From Chitinophagaceae bacterium (lineage in GTDB: Bacteria > Bacteroidota > Bacteroidia > Chitinophagales > Chitinophagaceae), in NCBI GenBank assembly GCA_016710935.1, contig JADJTY010000015.1:62001-126000 (forward strand): a stretch of 64,000 nt of DNA. Reading direction: 5' to 3'. The translations under genes and the position numbers were made by a program. The notes beneath the pieces were generated by a model. The model saw only the letters and a program-made list of their open reading frames with translations. It did not search any database and had not been told where the DNA came from. This document shows positions 8,588 through 17,795 of this stretch, piece by piece; position 1 is the stretch's first letter, and each line of letters opens with the position of its first letter.

Positions 8588-8693
8588 GTTCTTCAGCTTA
8601 AAATGAAGAATGAGGGTGCAAATATAATCAAAGCTGTTTAATTTAACGCTTCATTAAATTATTTGCCGTTAATTTGCAGCTTCAAAATTAATT

Positions 8694-9428
8694 ATGAAGA
8701 AATTATTATTTATCCGCAGGATGCTGTGCATCGTTTTTGCGATTATAACAGTAACCGTTGCCAATGCGCAGGAAAAAAAGAAGGTTGGAGGTTTTATGAA
8801 CAGAACCGGAGACCACCTGATGCTGCAGTTAACGAGCGACTACTGGATGGGAACGCCTGATAGTATAGACCAGAGAATAAATGGGTTTGCCCGTGGCGCC
8901 AATGTTTATGTGATGCTTGATCAGCGGTTTAAAAGCGCTCCGCAGTGGAGTGTTGCCTTTGGTGTAGGCGTGGGTACCAGCAATATGTATTTCAGGAATA
9001 TGGTTGTTGATATAAAATCAAAAAACAACACATTGCCTTTTAATGTGGTTGACAGTGTTGATCATTTCAAAAAATACAAGCTTACAACGGCTTTCCTGGA
9101 GATACCCCTGGAGATTCGTTTTACTTTAAAGCCTTTGCAGGAAATGAAAAGCTTCAAATTTGCCATTGGTGGAAAGGTGGGTACATTGTTAAATGTACAT
9201 ACCAAAGGAAAAACTTTACTGGATAAAAATGGCGCTACCTTAAACACATACACCGCCAAAGAAACAGGTAAGGGTTACTTTAACTCTACCCGCCTGGCTG
9301 CTACTGCCCGCATTGGTTATGGTAATTTTTCACTGTTTGGCAGCTACCAGTTTAATAATATTTTTAAAGATGGTGTAGCAGGTGATGTAAAACTGGGGCA
9401 GGTAGGTTTAAACTTCAGCGGACTATAA
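8694..9428 (+). CDS. Outer-membrane beta-barrel protein (PorT/OmpW-like)
   Basis: A 244-residue protein with a signal peptide (cleavage after VANAQ) followed by alternating amphipathic strands, such as FLEIPLEIRFTL and FKFAIGGKVGTLLNV, ending in an aromatic/hydrophobic last strand LGQVGLNFSGL. FLEIPLEIRF is a hallmark of the Bacteroidota barrel domains related to PorT (OMP_b-brl_2). No ligand or partner can be named. It stands alone, with a terminator just downstream. Confidence 0.82.
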   Translation: MKKLLFIRRMLCIVFAIITVTVANAQEKKKVGGFMNRTGDHLMLQLTSDYWMGTPDSIDQRINGFARGANVYVMLDQRFKSAPQWSVAFGVGVGTSNMYFRNMVVDIKSKNNTLPFNVVDSVDHFKKYKLTTAFLEIPLEIRFTLKPLQEMKSFKFAIGGKVGTLLNVHTKGKTLLDKNGATLNTYTAKETGKGYFNSTRLAATARIGYGNFSLFGSYQFNNIFKDGVAGDVKLGQVGLNFSGL

Positions 9429-9451
9429 TCATACTTTAAACAACTAATTTT

Positions 9452-9479
9452 AAATCCCTTGTTAACCCAGGGGATTTTT
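9452..9479 (+). terminator. Terminator after the barrel gene
   Basis: AAATCCC (9452-9458) pairs with GGGATTT (9471-9477), followed by TT. It lies 24 nt beyond the stop codon. The stem is short (7 bp) with a 12-nt loop. Confidence 0.55.
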
Positions 9480-9480
9480 G

Positions 9481-9511
9481 TTTGCCGCAATTTTGTAAAA
9501 CCTTAACTTTG
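9481..9511 (+). promoter_or_regulatory. Promoter of the purF-type gene
   Basis: TTTG (9481-9484), exactly 19 nt, then TAACTTTG (9504-9511): a full match to the Bacteroidota consensus. The ATG is 16 nt downstream, leaving a leader of about ten bases. Confidence 0.75.
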
Positions 9512-9527
9512 CGCCTCACTCCACATC

Positions 9528-11375
9528 ATGAGCGACGAAATTAAACACGAATGCGGCCTTGCTCTCATTCGTCTTCGAAAGCCTTTCAGTTATTATCAGC
9601 AGCAATATGGCACCGTAATGTATGGCCTTAACAAGCTTTACCTGCTTATGGAAAAGCAGCATAACCGTGGCCAGGATGGCGCCGGTATTGCCGCTGTAAA
9701 ATTAAATACCGAACCAGGTTATCCTTTTATGCATCGCGTACGCAGTGGCGCCAACCAACCCATTGCCGATCTTTTTGCACAAATCGGAAAAGAGTATACC
9801 GAAGTAGAAAAATACCAGCCCGATATTAAAAACCATCCGGGCCTGATGAAGGGCCATCTTAATTTTTTAGGAGAGGTTTTACTCGGGCATTTACGTTACG
9901 GTACTCAGGGTAAGAACAATGCAGAATTTTGTCACCCTTTTATAAAACGCCATACCATACCCTCCCGAAACCTGGCATTGGCAGGTAACTTTAACCTGGT
10001 AAATACCGAAGAGCTTTTTGCCCTGGTAAATATAGATCCGGGAGAGTTTCAGCGCCAGAGCGACCTGGCCGCTATGATGGAAGTTTTGTATCATTTTGTG
10101 GTTAAGGCAGATGAGGCTTTTCCGGGTGAAATGGATATTGTAAAAGTTTTAAAAAAAGCAGTTCCCCTGTTTGATGGCGGATTTACCTTTAGTGGGTTGC
10201 TTGGCAATGGCGATGCATTTGTGATGAGGGATGCCCATGGAATACGGCCTGCTTACTATTATATAAATGATGAAGTGGTGGTTGCCGCCAGTGAGCGGGC
10301 TGCCATACGTACTGCTTTTCATTTGGAAGAAAACGAAGTGCAGGAGCTGATGCCCGGTAATGCCCTGATTGTAAAAGCTGATGGAAGCCATACACTGGAA
10401 CAGGTTGTAGAACCCAAAGAAAGAAAAGCCTGCAGTTTTGAACGCATTTATTTCAGCCGCGGAAGCGATGAAAAAATTTACAAGGAGCGGATCAAACTGG
10501 GGCATCTTTTAAGCGGGCGGGTTTTAAAAGCTATTGATTACGATCTGAAGAATACCATTTTTTCTTTTATTCCCAATACCGCAGAAACGGCTTTTTTTGG
10601 TTTGATCAAAGGTGCAGAAGATTACCTGAACAGAATAAAAATAGAGCGCATATTAAGCTGGGATAAGGATTACGATGCAGAAAAGCTGACGGAAATGATC
10701 AACAGGAGGATCCGTATCGAAAAAATTGCCATTAAGGATGTAAAGCTGCGCACGTTTATTACCGAAGACAGCAGCCGAAACGAAATGGTACAGCACGTTT
10801 ATGATATTACCTATGGTACTGTTAGAAAGGGCATTGATACCCTGGTAGTGATCGATGACAGTATTGTACGGGGTACCACTTTAAAAGAAAGTATTGTACG
10901 CATGTTGTCGAGACTGGAACCTAAAAAGATCATTGTGGTTTCATCGGCTCCGCAAATACGTTACCCCGACTGCTATGGTATTGATATGAGCAAGATGGGC
11001 GACTTTATTGCTTTCAGGGCTGCTGTTGAATTAATGGCCGACACCGGGCAGCTGCACATATTAGATCAGATGCTGGATAAATGCAAAGAACTGCAACGCA
11101 ACAACCAGCTGCACACGCAAAATATTGTTCAGCAGCTTTACAAAACATTTACACCCGAAGATATCTCCAATAAAATTGCGCAATTGATAACCGCTTCAGA
11201 TATAACCACCCCGGTAAGTGTGATCTATCAAACCATTGAATCGTTGCATGAAGCATGTCCTACGAATTTAGGCGACTGGTATTTTACCGGTAAATATCCA
11301 ACACCCGGCGGCAACCGTGTTTGCAACAAAGCCTTTATGAATTACATGGAAGGAAAAAATGTAAGAGGTTATTAG
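9528..11375 (+). CDS. purF: Amidophosphoribosyltransferase, long Bacteroidota type
   Basis: Catalyses the first committed step of purine synthesis, glutamine plus PRPP to phosphoribosylamine. The 615-residue protein has an N-terminal class II glutaminase domain. The likely nucleophile is Cys9 in HECGLALIRL, so a short propeptide must be removed; glutaminase features NRGQDGAG and GHLRYGTQG follow. The C-terminal phosphoribosyltransferase domain has the PRPP loop VVIDDSIVRGTTL. It is longer than E. coli PurF (about 505), with an insertion and a C-terminal extension (CPTNLGDWYF...NVRGY) as in other members of this phylum. A possible second purF elsewhere in the genome could divide the work; this cannot be seen here. 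Confidence 0.92.
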   Translation: MSDEIKHECGLALIRLRKPFSYYQQQYGTVMYGLNKLYLLMEKQHNRGQDGAGIAAVKLNTEPGYPFMHRVRSGANQPIADLFAQIGKEYTEVEKYQPDIKNHPGLMKGHLNFLGEVLLGHLRYGTQGKNNAEFCHPFIKRHTIPSRNLALAGNFNLVNTEELFALVNIDPGEFQRQSDLAAMMEVLYHFVVKADEAFPGEMDIVKVLKKAVPLFDGGFTFSGLLGNGDAFVMRDAHGIRPAYYYINDEVVVAASERAAIRTAFHLEENEVQELMPGNALIVKADGSHTLEQVVEPKERKACSFERIYFSRGSDEKIYKERIKLGHLLSGRVLKAIDYDLKNTIFSFIPNTAETAFFGLIKGAEDYLNRIKIERILSWDKDYDAEKLTEMINRRIRIEKIAIKDVKLRTFITEDSSRNEMVQHVYDITYGTVRKGIDTLVVIDDSIVRGTTLKESIVRMLSRLEPKKIIVVSSAPQIRYPDCYGIDMSKMGDFIAFRAAVELMADTGQLHILDQMLDKCKELQRNNQLHTQNIVQQLYKTFTPEDISNKIAQLITASDITTPVSVIYQTIESLHEACPTNLGDWYFTGKYPTPGGNRVCNKAFMNYMEGKNVRGY

Positions 11376-11423
11376 GGTTTTGTGTTGTGGAAGTCTTAGT
11401 ATTTAAACTGTTTTCCAATTTGT

Positions 11424-12215
11424 TTACTGAAAGATTTCATTCAGTAAGCCGGCTAAATGAACTCCTCCTTTTAATAATTGCTGATTAACAACGCCTATAA
11501 ATTTAAAGTTATACTCATAACTTAAATTGGAATCCGGTTTTGTTTCGGCATAAATTTTTTCTGTATGTTGGTATGACTGCCAGATCCATTCACTGACAGG
11601 TTCCGCCTGCCACTCTTTTCTTTGTTCTTTGGTTGTATAATTTATGGAACATGCATATTCGGTATAACTTAACTGTTGAAAGTCTATCAGCTTCGAATCC
11701 CATACGCTATGCAGGTTTGAGGGGTCTTTAAACCAGTTTACCTTTACACTGTTTCCTCCGCGGTCATCAGGCCTGCCAATGTGCAGGGGTTGATGAATAT
11801 CACCAACAAGATGTATCAACAAGCGGAGGTAGAAGATCTTTTTGTCCTGTTCCAACTCTTTGTTTTTAAGCTGGCCAGTTAACCAGTTTATTTTTGTGTA
11901 GGCATCGGTAAGTGTATCTGTTGCCAAATAATTTTTGAGGGCTGTTTCGCTAAGCCCCGATTTTAAATTTATGTAATGCCAGGTATCCAGGTATTTATAT
12001 GCAGGGTCTGATTTAATAAAATCGGGCCAGTTACTCGTCATCGCAACCGATTCATTTCCGAGTATCTTATAAATTTCACGTTTGGTTTTTTTGGTAAGAT
12101 ACGAGTCTGCTATCTGGCCTACAATACGATGGCCTAAAACACCCCACGCCATACCGCAAAACGGCAGGTACAGAAATAAAAAAAGTATTGTTGCTTTTTT
12201 AAAGAGGCTAATCAT
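11424..12215 (-). CDS. S1/P1-type zinc nuclease, secreted
   Basis: A secreted single-strand-specific nuclease or phosphodiesterase of 263 residues. The signal peptide ends GMA, giving a mature N-terminal Trp (WGVLGHRIVG); in S1/P1 enzymes this free N-terminal Trp and the following His bind zinc. Further metal ligands are visible in NWPDFIKS, TWHYINL, LIHLVGDIHQPLH and DRGGNSVKVNW, so all expected His/Asp clusters are present. A longer open frame to 12287 would put 24 residues before the signal peptide and break the N-terminal Trp logic, so the ATG at 12213-12215 is chosen. It lies 64 nt after the esterase lipoprotein on the same strand, probably co-transcribed; together they suggest phosphate or nucleotide scavenging. 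Confidence 0.9.
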   Translation of the reverse strand: MISLFKKATILFLFLYLPFCGMAWGVLGHRIVGQIADSYLTKKTKREIYKILGNESVAMTSNWPDFIKSDPAYKYLDTWHYINLKSGLSETALKNYLATDTLTDAYTKINWLTGQLKNKELEQDKKIFYLRLLIHLVGDIHQPLHIGRPDDRGGNSVKVNWFKDPSNLHSVWDSKLIDFQQLSYTEYACSINYTTKEQRKEWQAEPVSEWIWQSYQHTEKIYAETKPDSNLSYEYNFKFIGVVNQQLLKGGVHLAGLLNEIFQ

Positions 12216-12279
12216 TTTTATAAAATTTGAATGTAAAGCTAACTGAATGCAGCAAATATACCCCGGGTCATAAAAATAT

Positions 12280-13431
12280 TTATTCAATTACTTCAAACAA
12301 AAATAGCTGGGATTTTTCAAGAATATTAAAATTATTATCGGCAATAAACAGCAATGTTTTATGACCGTTGGGTAAAAGCGGGCCAAAGGTTACTCCTTCA
12401 ATATTATCGGTATAAATACCCAGGTCATCCATATTTAACAAGAGGGTTTTTTTTACCGGTGCAAAGGAATGATCATCTTTTAATGTAGCTGTGCTGATAT
12501 CCGTTGCGCCATCTAAATCGGCCATAAAGATCCTGATCGTACAGGGCAGCCGCCCGGTTGAAAAGGAGCGTTCAATAACCAGTAATTTATTATTGCCTAC
12601 ACTGAGGATATCAGGTACGCCATTGATCTTAAATTCCTTTTCGGGTTTGGCAGCATAAGCCACCGGTTCTAACTTATAAGCATACTGTGCTGTGCTTTTT
12701 TTTGCGGCCACATCAAATTTAATGATCCTGATCAAAGCATGATTATCTGCCATATCCGCCCTTGGCCCATCTTCATATAAGGGTTCTTCTGTATTTACAA
12801 AAAGCGTTTTATAATTATCGGCAAAACTCATGCCTTCAAATACCCCATTTCTCCTTGGGCCGTTTTCAGTTGCTTTCATTTTAAATACCGTTGGTAAAGC
12901 AAAGCTGTCAAGATATTTTCCATTTTGGTTAATCATTAAAACCGAAGGATCGGTCAGTACGGTATCATTTGCCTTCACCATTCTTTCGCCTTCGCTGCTC
13001 CAAACCAGGTAATTGTTTTGCGGGTTATACCTGATCGCTTCGGGGTCGGGTGTTTTAAAGCGGTTTTGTTTATTACCCGGATAAGGTTCTCCATCGGGTT
13101 GTAGCATATAACTAACACCCGTAAACGCTAAACTATCAATACCCTTTGGTGTGATGAATATTTTAGCCGTGTAAAAACGGGCCGGATCCTTATCACTTCT
13201 ATCATCACATACCAGGTAATACAAAACTCTTTTTGCATCATAATCAATACCCGATAATCCACCTACTGTGGTATTTTTATATTTGAAGTTAAATGGGATA
13301 TTATAGGTATCTATGTATTTTAGCGTGGAGATATTGGCCGTTACCTGCGAAAGTTTTTTAGTGGATGAGCAGGAGAACAAAAGAAAGATGGCAACCATAA
13401 AATTAAATACCCGGAGAAGTACGTTAAGCAT
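12280..13431 (-). CDS. Esterase-like-activity-of-phytase lipoprotein
   Basis: A 383-residue exported protein with a lipobox (FLLFSCSST, lipidated Cys at about residue 21). It resembles the family named esterase-like activity of phytase: a beta-propeller-like fold with GGLSGIDYD near the start, TPDPEAIRYNP in the middle (the conserved DxEAI segment) and GVFEGMSFA and DNIEGVTFGP near the end. Biochemistry in the family is poorly established, so activity on a phosphate ester is an inference. It sits upstream of the S1/P1 nuclease. Confidence 0.82.
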   Translation of the reverse strand: MLNVLLRVFNFMVAIFLLFSCSSTKKLSQVTANISTLKYIDTYNIPFNFKYKNTTVGGLSGIDYDAKRVLYYLVCDDRSDKDPARFYTAKIFITPKGIDSLAFTGVSYMLQPDGEPYPGNKQNRFKTPDPEAIRYNPQNNYLVWSSEGERMVKANDTVLTDPSVLMINQNGKYLDSFALPTVFKMKATENGPRRNGVFEGMSFADNYKTLFVNTEEPLYEDGPRADMADNHALIRIIKFDVAAKKSTAQYAYKLEPVAYAAKPEKEFKINGVPDILSVGNNKLLVIERSFSTGRLPCTIRIFMADLDGATDISTATLKDDHSFAPVKKTLLLNMDDLGIYTDNIEGVTFGPLLPNGHKTLLFIADNNFNILEKSQLFLFEVIE

Positions 13432-13513
13432 ATATGCGTTTGTATGTAAAATATGAAATGTTTGGAGTTATAATCCTGGTTTTAAAGAAAGTTTTTTATA
13501 TTTATTAAGGTAT

Positions 13514-14050
13514 GTGAATGATGCGCTTTATTTGTGTAAATCTAAAACCCAGCTTTTGAAACAACTTTTTATTGTGCGGCATGCCAAAAGCGATCAAAGT
13601 TTTTTTGGCAACGATTTTGAACGCCCCCTTAATGAAAGGGGAAGGGCTGATGCTCCTGCAATGGCAAAAAGGATGTTGGATAAAAAGTATACCATCGACG
13701 CATTGGTTTCCAGTCCTGCTGCAAGGGCAAAAAAAACTGCAGAACTGTTTTCAGCAACATTTAAAAAACCGGCCTCCGATATTATTTTTATTTCTGCCCT
13801 TTACCATGCCAACGCGGATATCTTTTATGAAGTGGTTTCGGCTTTGCCGGATGAGTTAAACAGCGTTGCCATTTTTTCTCATAATCCAGGTATTTCTTAT
13901 TTTGTAAACAGCTTAAACACCGGTACACCCGTTGATCATATGCCTACTTGTGCGGTTTTTGCAGTTTGTGCAGATATAACAGCCTGGACGGGTTTCAGCA
14001 AGGCAAAAAAGGATCTTTTATTCTTCGATTATCCCAAAAACACATGGTAG
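13514..14050 (+). CDS. Histidine phosphatase, SixA-like
   Basis: A cytoplasmic histidine (branch-1) phosphatase of 178 residues. The nucleophilic motif is RHAKSDQ, followed by RPLNERGR, LVSSPAARAKKTA and the second catalytic His in FSHNPGIS, all typical of SixA-type proteins, which remove phosphate from phosphohistidine of two-component phosphotransfer proteins or from small substrates. The first ATG adds 14 residues before the LKQLFIVRHAKS start of the fold; an in-frame TTG at 13556 would give a 164-residue protein, closer to the family size, and is a serious alternative. Confidence 0.88.
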   Translation: MNDALYLCKSKTQLLKQLFIVRHAKSDQSFFGNDFERPLNERGRADAPAMAKRMLDKKYTIDALVSSPAARAKKTAELFSATFKKPASDIIFISALYHANADIFYEVVSALPDELNSVAIFSHNPGISYFVNSLNTGTPVDHMPTCAVFAVCADITAWTGFSKAKKDLLFFDYPKNTW

Positions 14051-14151
14051 CCGGTATAGTAACTGCTAAAAAAAATAAACACAACCAAACAATTGTTTTT
14101 TTCGTTTGTAATAGCAGACAGCTGAATATTTTAATGTTTTAAATAACCTTT

Positions 14152-14793
14152 ATGAAATTATTATTTGCCTTTTTGTCGATTTTTATATCAGTTACAGGCC
14201 TTGGCCAAAAAACTGATTACCTGGTTAAAAATAGTGGTGATACGGTTTGGGGAGAGATCAGGGTTAAGAATAAGATATTTTATGTTGCCGGAACACCGGC
14301 ATTGGAAATAAAAGCTGCAGAAGTTAACAAAATTAAAAGCAGCAAGTATAGAGGAAATACAGTGGTCTTGTGTAATTTATTAACCTATTCCGACAACCTG
14401 ACTGATCTTGATATTGATTTTATCAATAAAGGCTCCATTGACACGGTCCTTATTCTTGATGAAATATATACTACTCCAAAAATCAATTTATATTATGCAA
14501 CAGATAACATGAAAACGCCTTTTTATTTTTATAAAACGCCTTCAGACCCTCAACCATTACAACTGGTGATCCGATATTTCCTGCAGGGGGGGCTTGATAA
14601 TTATAACAATGACCGTGCAAGATACATGGGTCAGAGATCGAGGGTACAGATAGCCGAGGACAAAGGTTATGTAAACCAATTATACGCCATCATGAGCGGT
14701 TGTAAAAAAATAACCCCATCCATGTGGGAGTTATTGTCTTACCGCGATTACAGCCTGAAGAAGATCATTAAGAAATATAGCAAGTGCAACTGA
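14152..14793 (+). CDS. Secreted protein of unknown function
   Basis: A 213-residue product not recognised as a named family. It has a signal peptide (cleavage near VTGLGQ), then a motif SGDTVWGEIRV that resembles a GDTxxGxI opening common in uncharacterised secreted Bacteroidota proteins, and a mixed alpha/beta body. Two Cys occur late (SGCKKIT and SKCN). No enzyme motif is visible. It ends one base before the convergent GNAT gene, so the two stop codons are adjacent. Confidence 0.6.
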   Translation: MKLLFAFLSIFISVTGLGQKTDYLVKNSGDTVWGEIRVKNKIFYVAGTPALEIKAAEVNKIKSSKYRGNTVVLCNLLTYSDNLTDLDIDFINKGSIDTVLILDEIYTTPKINLYYATDNMKTPFYFYKTPSDPQPLQLVIRYFLQGGLDNYNNDRARYMGQRSRVQIAEDKGYVNQLYAIMSGCKKITPSMWELLSYRDYSLKKIIKKYSKCN

Positions 14794-15258
14794 TCAGTAT
14801 TTTTTTTCAAAATAAACTGCTGTTGCATTTGGATTATTATAATAAGCTGGTATTTCATAAAACCCATAATTCTTATACAGTTTAATAGCTGGTGTCATGT
14901 AATTCAACGTGTCTAACCTGATGGTTGTGTAATTTAATTCCCGGGCGAGTTCCACTGCTTTTTCCAACAAGGTTTTTCCAATGCCCAGCTTTTGCCAGGC
15001 CGGTTTAATGAACATTCTTTTCAGTTCAGCGGTGTTGCTGTCAATTTTTCTTATACCCGCGCAACCTATATACTCATCCATGGTTTTACAAAGAATAATA
15101 CCTCCTCCCGGTTCGCCGTACATTACTTTTATTTCCTTCAGCTCTTTATCAAAATGCTGAAAACCCAGATCTATATTCAGCCACGATGCATACGCTTTAA
15201 AAAGCAGGGCAGCGTTTTTGTATGCTTCGTCGGTATCAGCCCTTTCATAATTAATCAT
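14794..15258 (-). CDS. GNAT-family N-acetyltransferase
   Basis: A 154-residue acetyl-CoA-dependent N-acetyltransferase. Motif A, the CoA pyrophosphate loop, is seen as MFIKPAWQKLGIGKTLLEKA (Q/RxxGxG/A as QKLGIG), with a following beta strand RLDTLNYMTPAIKLYKNYGF typical of the C-terminal half. The substrate cannot be deduced. Its start overlaps the end of the EamA transporter gene by 8 nt, so the two are co-transcribed and perhaps translationally coupled. Confidence 0.88.
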   Translation of the reverse strand: MINYERADTDEAYKNAALLFKAYASWLNIDLGFQHFDKELKEIKVMYGEPGGGIILCKTMDEYIGCAGIRKIDSNTAELKRMFIKPAWQKLGIGKTLLEKAVELARELNYTTIRLDTLNYMTPAIKLYKNYGFYEIPAYYNNPNATAVYFEKKY

Positions 15259-16144
15259 TTTTAATCTGTTTATTTGCCAGGTAAACGCCGCTAAATATTA
15301 GTGCTGCTGCAAAGATCTTATACAAAGTCAATTGTTCGTGTAAAAAGAACATGGCTATTAATGCTGCAAACACGGGTTGGGTATAAATGTAAAAACCGGC
15401 AACCGATGGGCCCAGCATTTTTATACCATACAAATTAAACAGGTATGCCAGGAAAGTGCCGGTTATAACAATCAGTCCCATGCTTGTGAAATCTATTGCC
15501 GTATATAGACCCCAGGGTATTTCAGTAAACTCTACCCAGCCAAAAGGCAACACCAGCACCAGGCCGATCGTAAAAACCCATCTTAACACCACAATTGCAT
15601 TATACTTAACCATTAAAGGTTTAACCAAAATAAAATAAATGGTATAAGAAATGGCGTTGATAATGATAAACAGATCTCCCAGCAAAACATTGTCGCCATT
15701 ACCCGCACTATCTTTGGCTAATACCAATACCAGTGCGCCGGAAATACCCAATACCAGGCCAGTTACTTTCAAAATTCCCAGGCGCTCTTTTAAGATCCAG
15801 GCAGCAATAATAACAATTAAGATTGGCGTAATGAGTAACAACAGGGCTGCGTGAATAGAGTAGGTTAATGAGAGCCCTTTTATAAACATCAATTGGTTAA
15901 TAGCGATGCCGAAAAGGGCACAAAGGAAAAGCCGCATCCGGTCAGCCTTGTCTATTTTGATATTTACCGGATTAATTACATACAATATCCAAAATAATAT
16001 TACAGAGAAACCTATCCTTACCACATTTAAACCAAAAGCCTGTACCAGGTTGTTATTGGTAAGATGCTTTACGGCGGAAAGATTGATAGCAAAGAAGATG
16101 TTTGTAAAAACCAATGCTATATGCGCTATACTTCTCTTGTTCAA
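15251..16144 (-). CDS. EamA/DMT-family membrane exporter
   Basis: A ten-helix drug/metabolite transporter of about 297 residues with two EamA repeats. The first begins at AHIALVFTNIFFAINLSAVK, the second at LLGDLFIIINAISYTIYFIL, and each ends in a helix rich in Gly and Ala (GLVLGISGALVLVLA; AAALIFSGVYLAN). The open frame runs to 16276, but that would add a 44-residue hydrophilic/partly hydrophobic leader crossing the recA terminator. A TTG at 16142-16144 gives the expected family length and places helix 1 at the N-terminus, so it is chosen. The exported substrate is unknown. Confidence 0.82.
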   Translation of the reverse strand: MNKRSIAHIALVFTNIFFAINLSAVKHLTNNNLVQAFGLNVVRIGFSVILFWILYVINPVNIKIDKADRMRLFLCALFGIAINQLMFIKGLSLTYSIHAALLLLITPILIVIIAAWILKERLGILKVTGLVLGISGALVLVLAKDSAGNGDNVLLGDLFIIINAISYTIYFILVKPLMVKYNAIVVLRWVFTIGLVLVLPFGWVEFTEIPWGLYTAIDFTSMGLIVITGTFLAYLFNLYGIKMLGPSVAGFYIYTQPVFAALIAMFFLHEQLTLYKIFAAALIFSGVYLANKQIKND

Positions 16145-16210
16145 ATAGTTAATTTTAGCTTTGCGAAAGATCCCGGGTCCACAGGATCCTTCTGACAAAA
16201 GTAAGCCAAT

Positions 16211-16245
16211 AAAAAAAGCTATTGTGTTTTTACACACAACAGCTT
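16211..16245 (-). terminator. Rho-independent terminator after recA
   Basis: AAGCT..TGTGT (16216-16227) pairs with ACACA..AGCTT (16234-16245) with a 2-nt internal loop, followed on the minus strand by seven T. It is about 86 nt beyond the recA stop. Confidence 0.75.
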
Positions 16246-16276
16246 GATACTTACTAACCCCCGTCCGTACCGGCAC

Positions 16277-16308
16277 GCCCGCCTGAACCGGAACGGGCAG
16301 GGGCGGGC
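16277..16308. repeat. GC-rich inverted repeat downstream of recA
   Basis: GCCCGCC (16277-16283) pairs with GGCGGGC (16302-16308); the loop holds CCGGAACGGGC. It is strikingly GC-rich against an AT-rich background and resembles other small dispersed palindromic elements in this window. Confidence 0.55.
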
Positions 16309-16330
16309 AATAGTAGCTTTTTATTTATCG

Positions 16331-17350
16331 TTAAGCCGACTGCATTTCTTTTATTTTTTCCCTGATCTTAGCCTCTATTTCATTGGCCATTTCCGGATTA
16401 TCCAGCATCAGCTGTTTTACAGATTCACGTCCCTGTCCAAGTTTATCACTATTGTAGCTAAACCAGCTTCCGCTTTTTTGTACGATACCCAGTTCTACAC
16501 CCATATCAATGATCTCACCCACTTTAGAAATACCTTCACCGTAAATAATATCAAATTCGGCCAGGCGGAAAGGTGGTGCCACTTTATTTTTTACCACTTT
16601 CACTTTAACATGGTTACCAATAGATTCTTCACCATCTTTTATCTGTGCCATACGGCGGATATCCAAACGTACGGAAGCGTAGAATTTTAATGCATTACCC
16701 CCGGTTGTTGTTTCGGGGTTACCAAACATTACACCAATTTTTTCACGCAACTGGTTAATGAAAATGCAGCAGCTGTTGGTTTTATGTATGGTTGCCGTTA
16801 GTTTTCTTAATGCCTGGCTCATTAACCTGGCCTGCAGCCCCATTTTACTATCGCCCATTTCTCCCTCCAGCTCACTTTTTGGTACCAGTGCAGCTACAGA
16901 ATCAATAACCACTACATCCAAAGCACCGGAAAGGATCAAGCGGTCTGCTATTTCCAAAGCCTGTTCTCCATAATCCGGTTGAGATATCAAGAGGTTATCA
17001 ATATCAACACCCAGTTTTTGTGCATACACACTGTCAAAAGCATGCTCTGCATCAATAAAAGCACACATGCCGCCTTTTTTTTGTGCTTCTGCAATTACAT
17101 GAATGGCCAATGTTGTTTTACCGGAGCTTTCGGGGCCATAAATTTCTACTACTCTTCCTTTAGGCAAACCACCTATACCCAGGGCCATATCCAGGCCAAT
17201 GGAACCTGTGGAAATAACTTCCTGTTCTACAATTCCCTTATCACTCATCATCATTACCGATCCTTTGCCAAAATCTTTATCGATCTTGTCCATCGTTAAT
17301 TTAAGCGCCTTAAATTTTTCTGTTTTTTCTAAATTTTCTGTCTTGCTCAT
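16331..17350 (-). CDS. recA: Recombinase RecA
   Basis: The strand-exchange ATPase of homologous recombination and trigger of LexA cleavage. The 339-residue product is close to the usual length, with Walker A GPESSGKTT, FIDAEHAFD, the Walker B strand VVVIDSVAALVPK, the L1 and L2 regions (GEMGDSKMGLQARLM; GNPETTTGGNALKFY) and the short acidic-poor C-terminal tail seen outside Proteobacteria. It is a single gene with its own promoter and terminator. Confidence 0.98.
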   Translation of the reverse strand: MSKTENLEKTEKFKALKLTMDKIDKDFGKGSVMMMSDKGIVEQEVISTGSIGLDMALGIGGLPKGRVVEIYGPESSGKTTLAIHVIAEAQKKGGMCAFIDAEHAFDSVYAQKLGVDIDNLLISQPDYGEQALEIADRLILSGALDVVVIDSVAALVPKSELEGEMGDSKMGLQARLMSQALRKLTATIHKTNSCCIFINQLREKIGVMFGNPETTTGGNALKFYASVRLDIRRMAQIKDGEESIGNHVKVKVVKNKVAPPFRLAEFDIIYGEGISKVGEIIDMGVELGIVQKSGSWFSYNSDKLGQGRESVKQLMLDNPEMANEIEAKIREKIKEMQSA

Positions 17351-17795
17351 CGTCTGAATTTTTTAGTTGATGTATCTGGTTTTGCGTTGTAAATGTAAAT
17401 TCGGAATCAAAGATAAGGGTTTAATTTTATTAACACTAATTATTTTAGCATTTTTTTAGTAATTAATTTAGTTTATATAATTGGCTGTAAAAAAAGACCC
17501 ATCCCGAGGAATCGGGACGGGGATGTGTTCAAGCATGAGAAAAATCCACAAAGGAAAGATTCCCTTTGTTCTCAAAGAGGTTCGGTCTTAAAAACGGACC
17601 TGATAATTTATTTGGTTTTCAGAAAGGCCGCCTTTAGAATTAATAAACAAATAGAAGATAGTTTTTTGAATTAAAAAATACCTCAAAGTGGTAATAAAAG
17701 GTTATGAAAACATCTTATTATGCTTATATATGTTCATTTGAAATAATATTTTAATGATATTTTTGAAAAATTAAATCATTTTTTTTATTCTCCCG
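17351..17795. other. 445-nt gene-free gap with a structured AT-poor block
   Basis: The left part is the recA promoter region and the right part is very AT-rich. The middle (about 17495-17635) is less AT-rich and contains several potential hairpins: TCCCGA/TCGGGA (17504-17519), CCTTTG with CAAAGAGG (17563-17580), GGTTCG with CGGACC (17579-17600) and AAAGGCCGCCTTT (17623-17635). This could be a small RNA or simply repeats. No coding region of credible length is present. Confidence 0.4.
17408..17415 (-). promoter_or_regulatory. -7 box (TATCTTTG) of recA
   Basis: TATCTTTG on the minus strand matches TAnnTTTG and lies 58 nt before the recA ATG. No clear TTTG at -33 and no obvious SOS box could be assigned. 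Confidence 0.5.

Noticed and set aside
10149..10505. A 118-codon minus-strand frame inside the amidophosphoribosyltransferase gene
   Set aside because: It lies fully within the strongly supported PRPP amidotransferase and has no domain or start signal of its own.
13514..13555. Firm choice of the first ATG for the SixA-like gene
   Set aside because: Not firmly supported: the TTG at 13556 fits the family start better, but there is no signal strong enough to decide, so the longer version was kept with a note.
17535..17591. An ATG-initiated 18-codon reading frame in the recA-side gap
   Set aside because: Too short to support without a conserved neighbour or start signal; it lies within the hairpin-rich block and has no promoter box or coupled gene.
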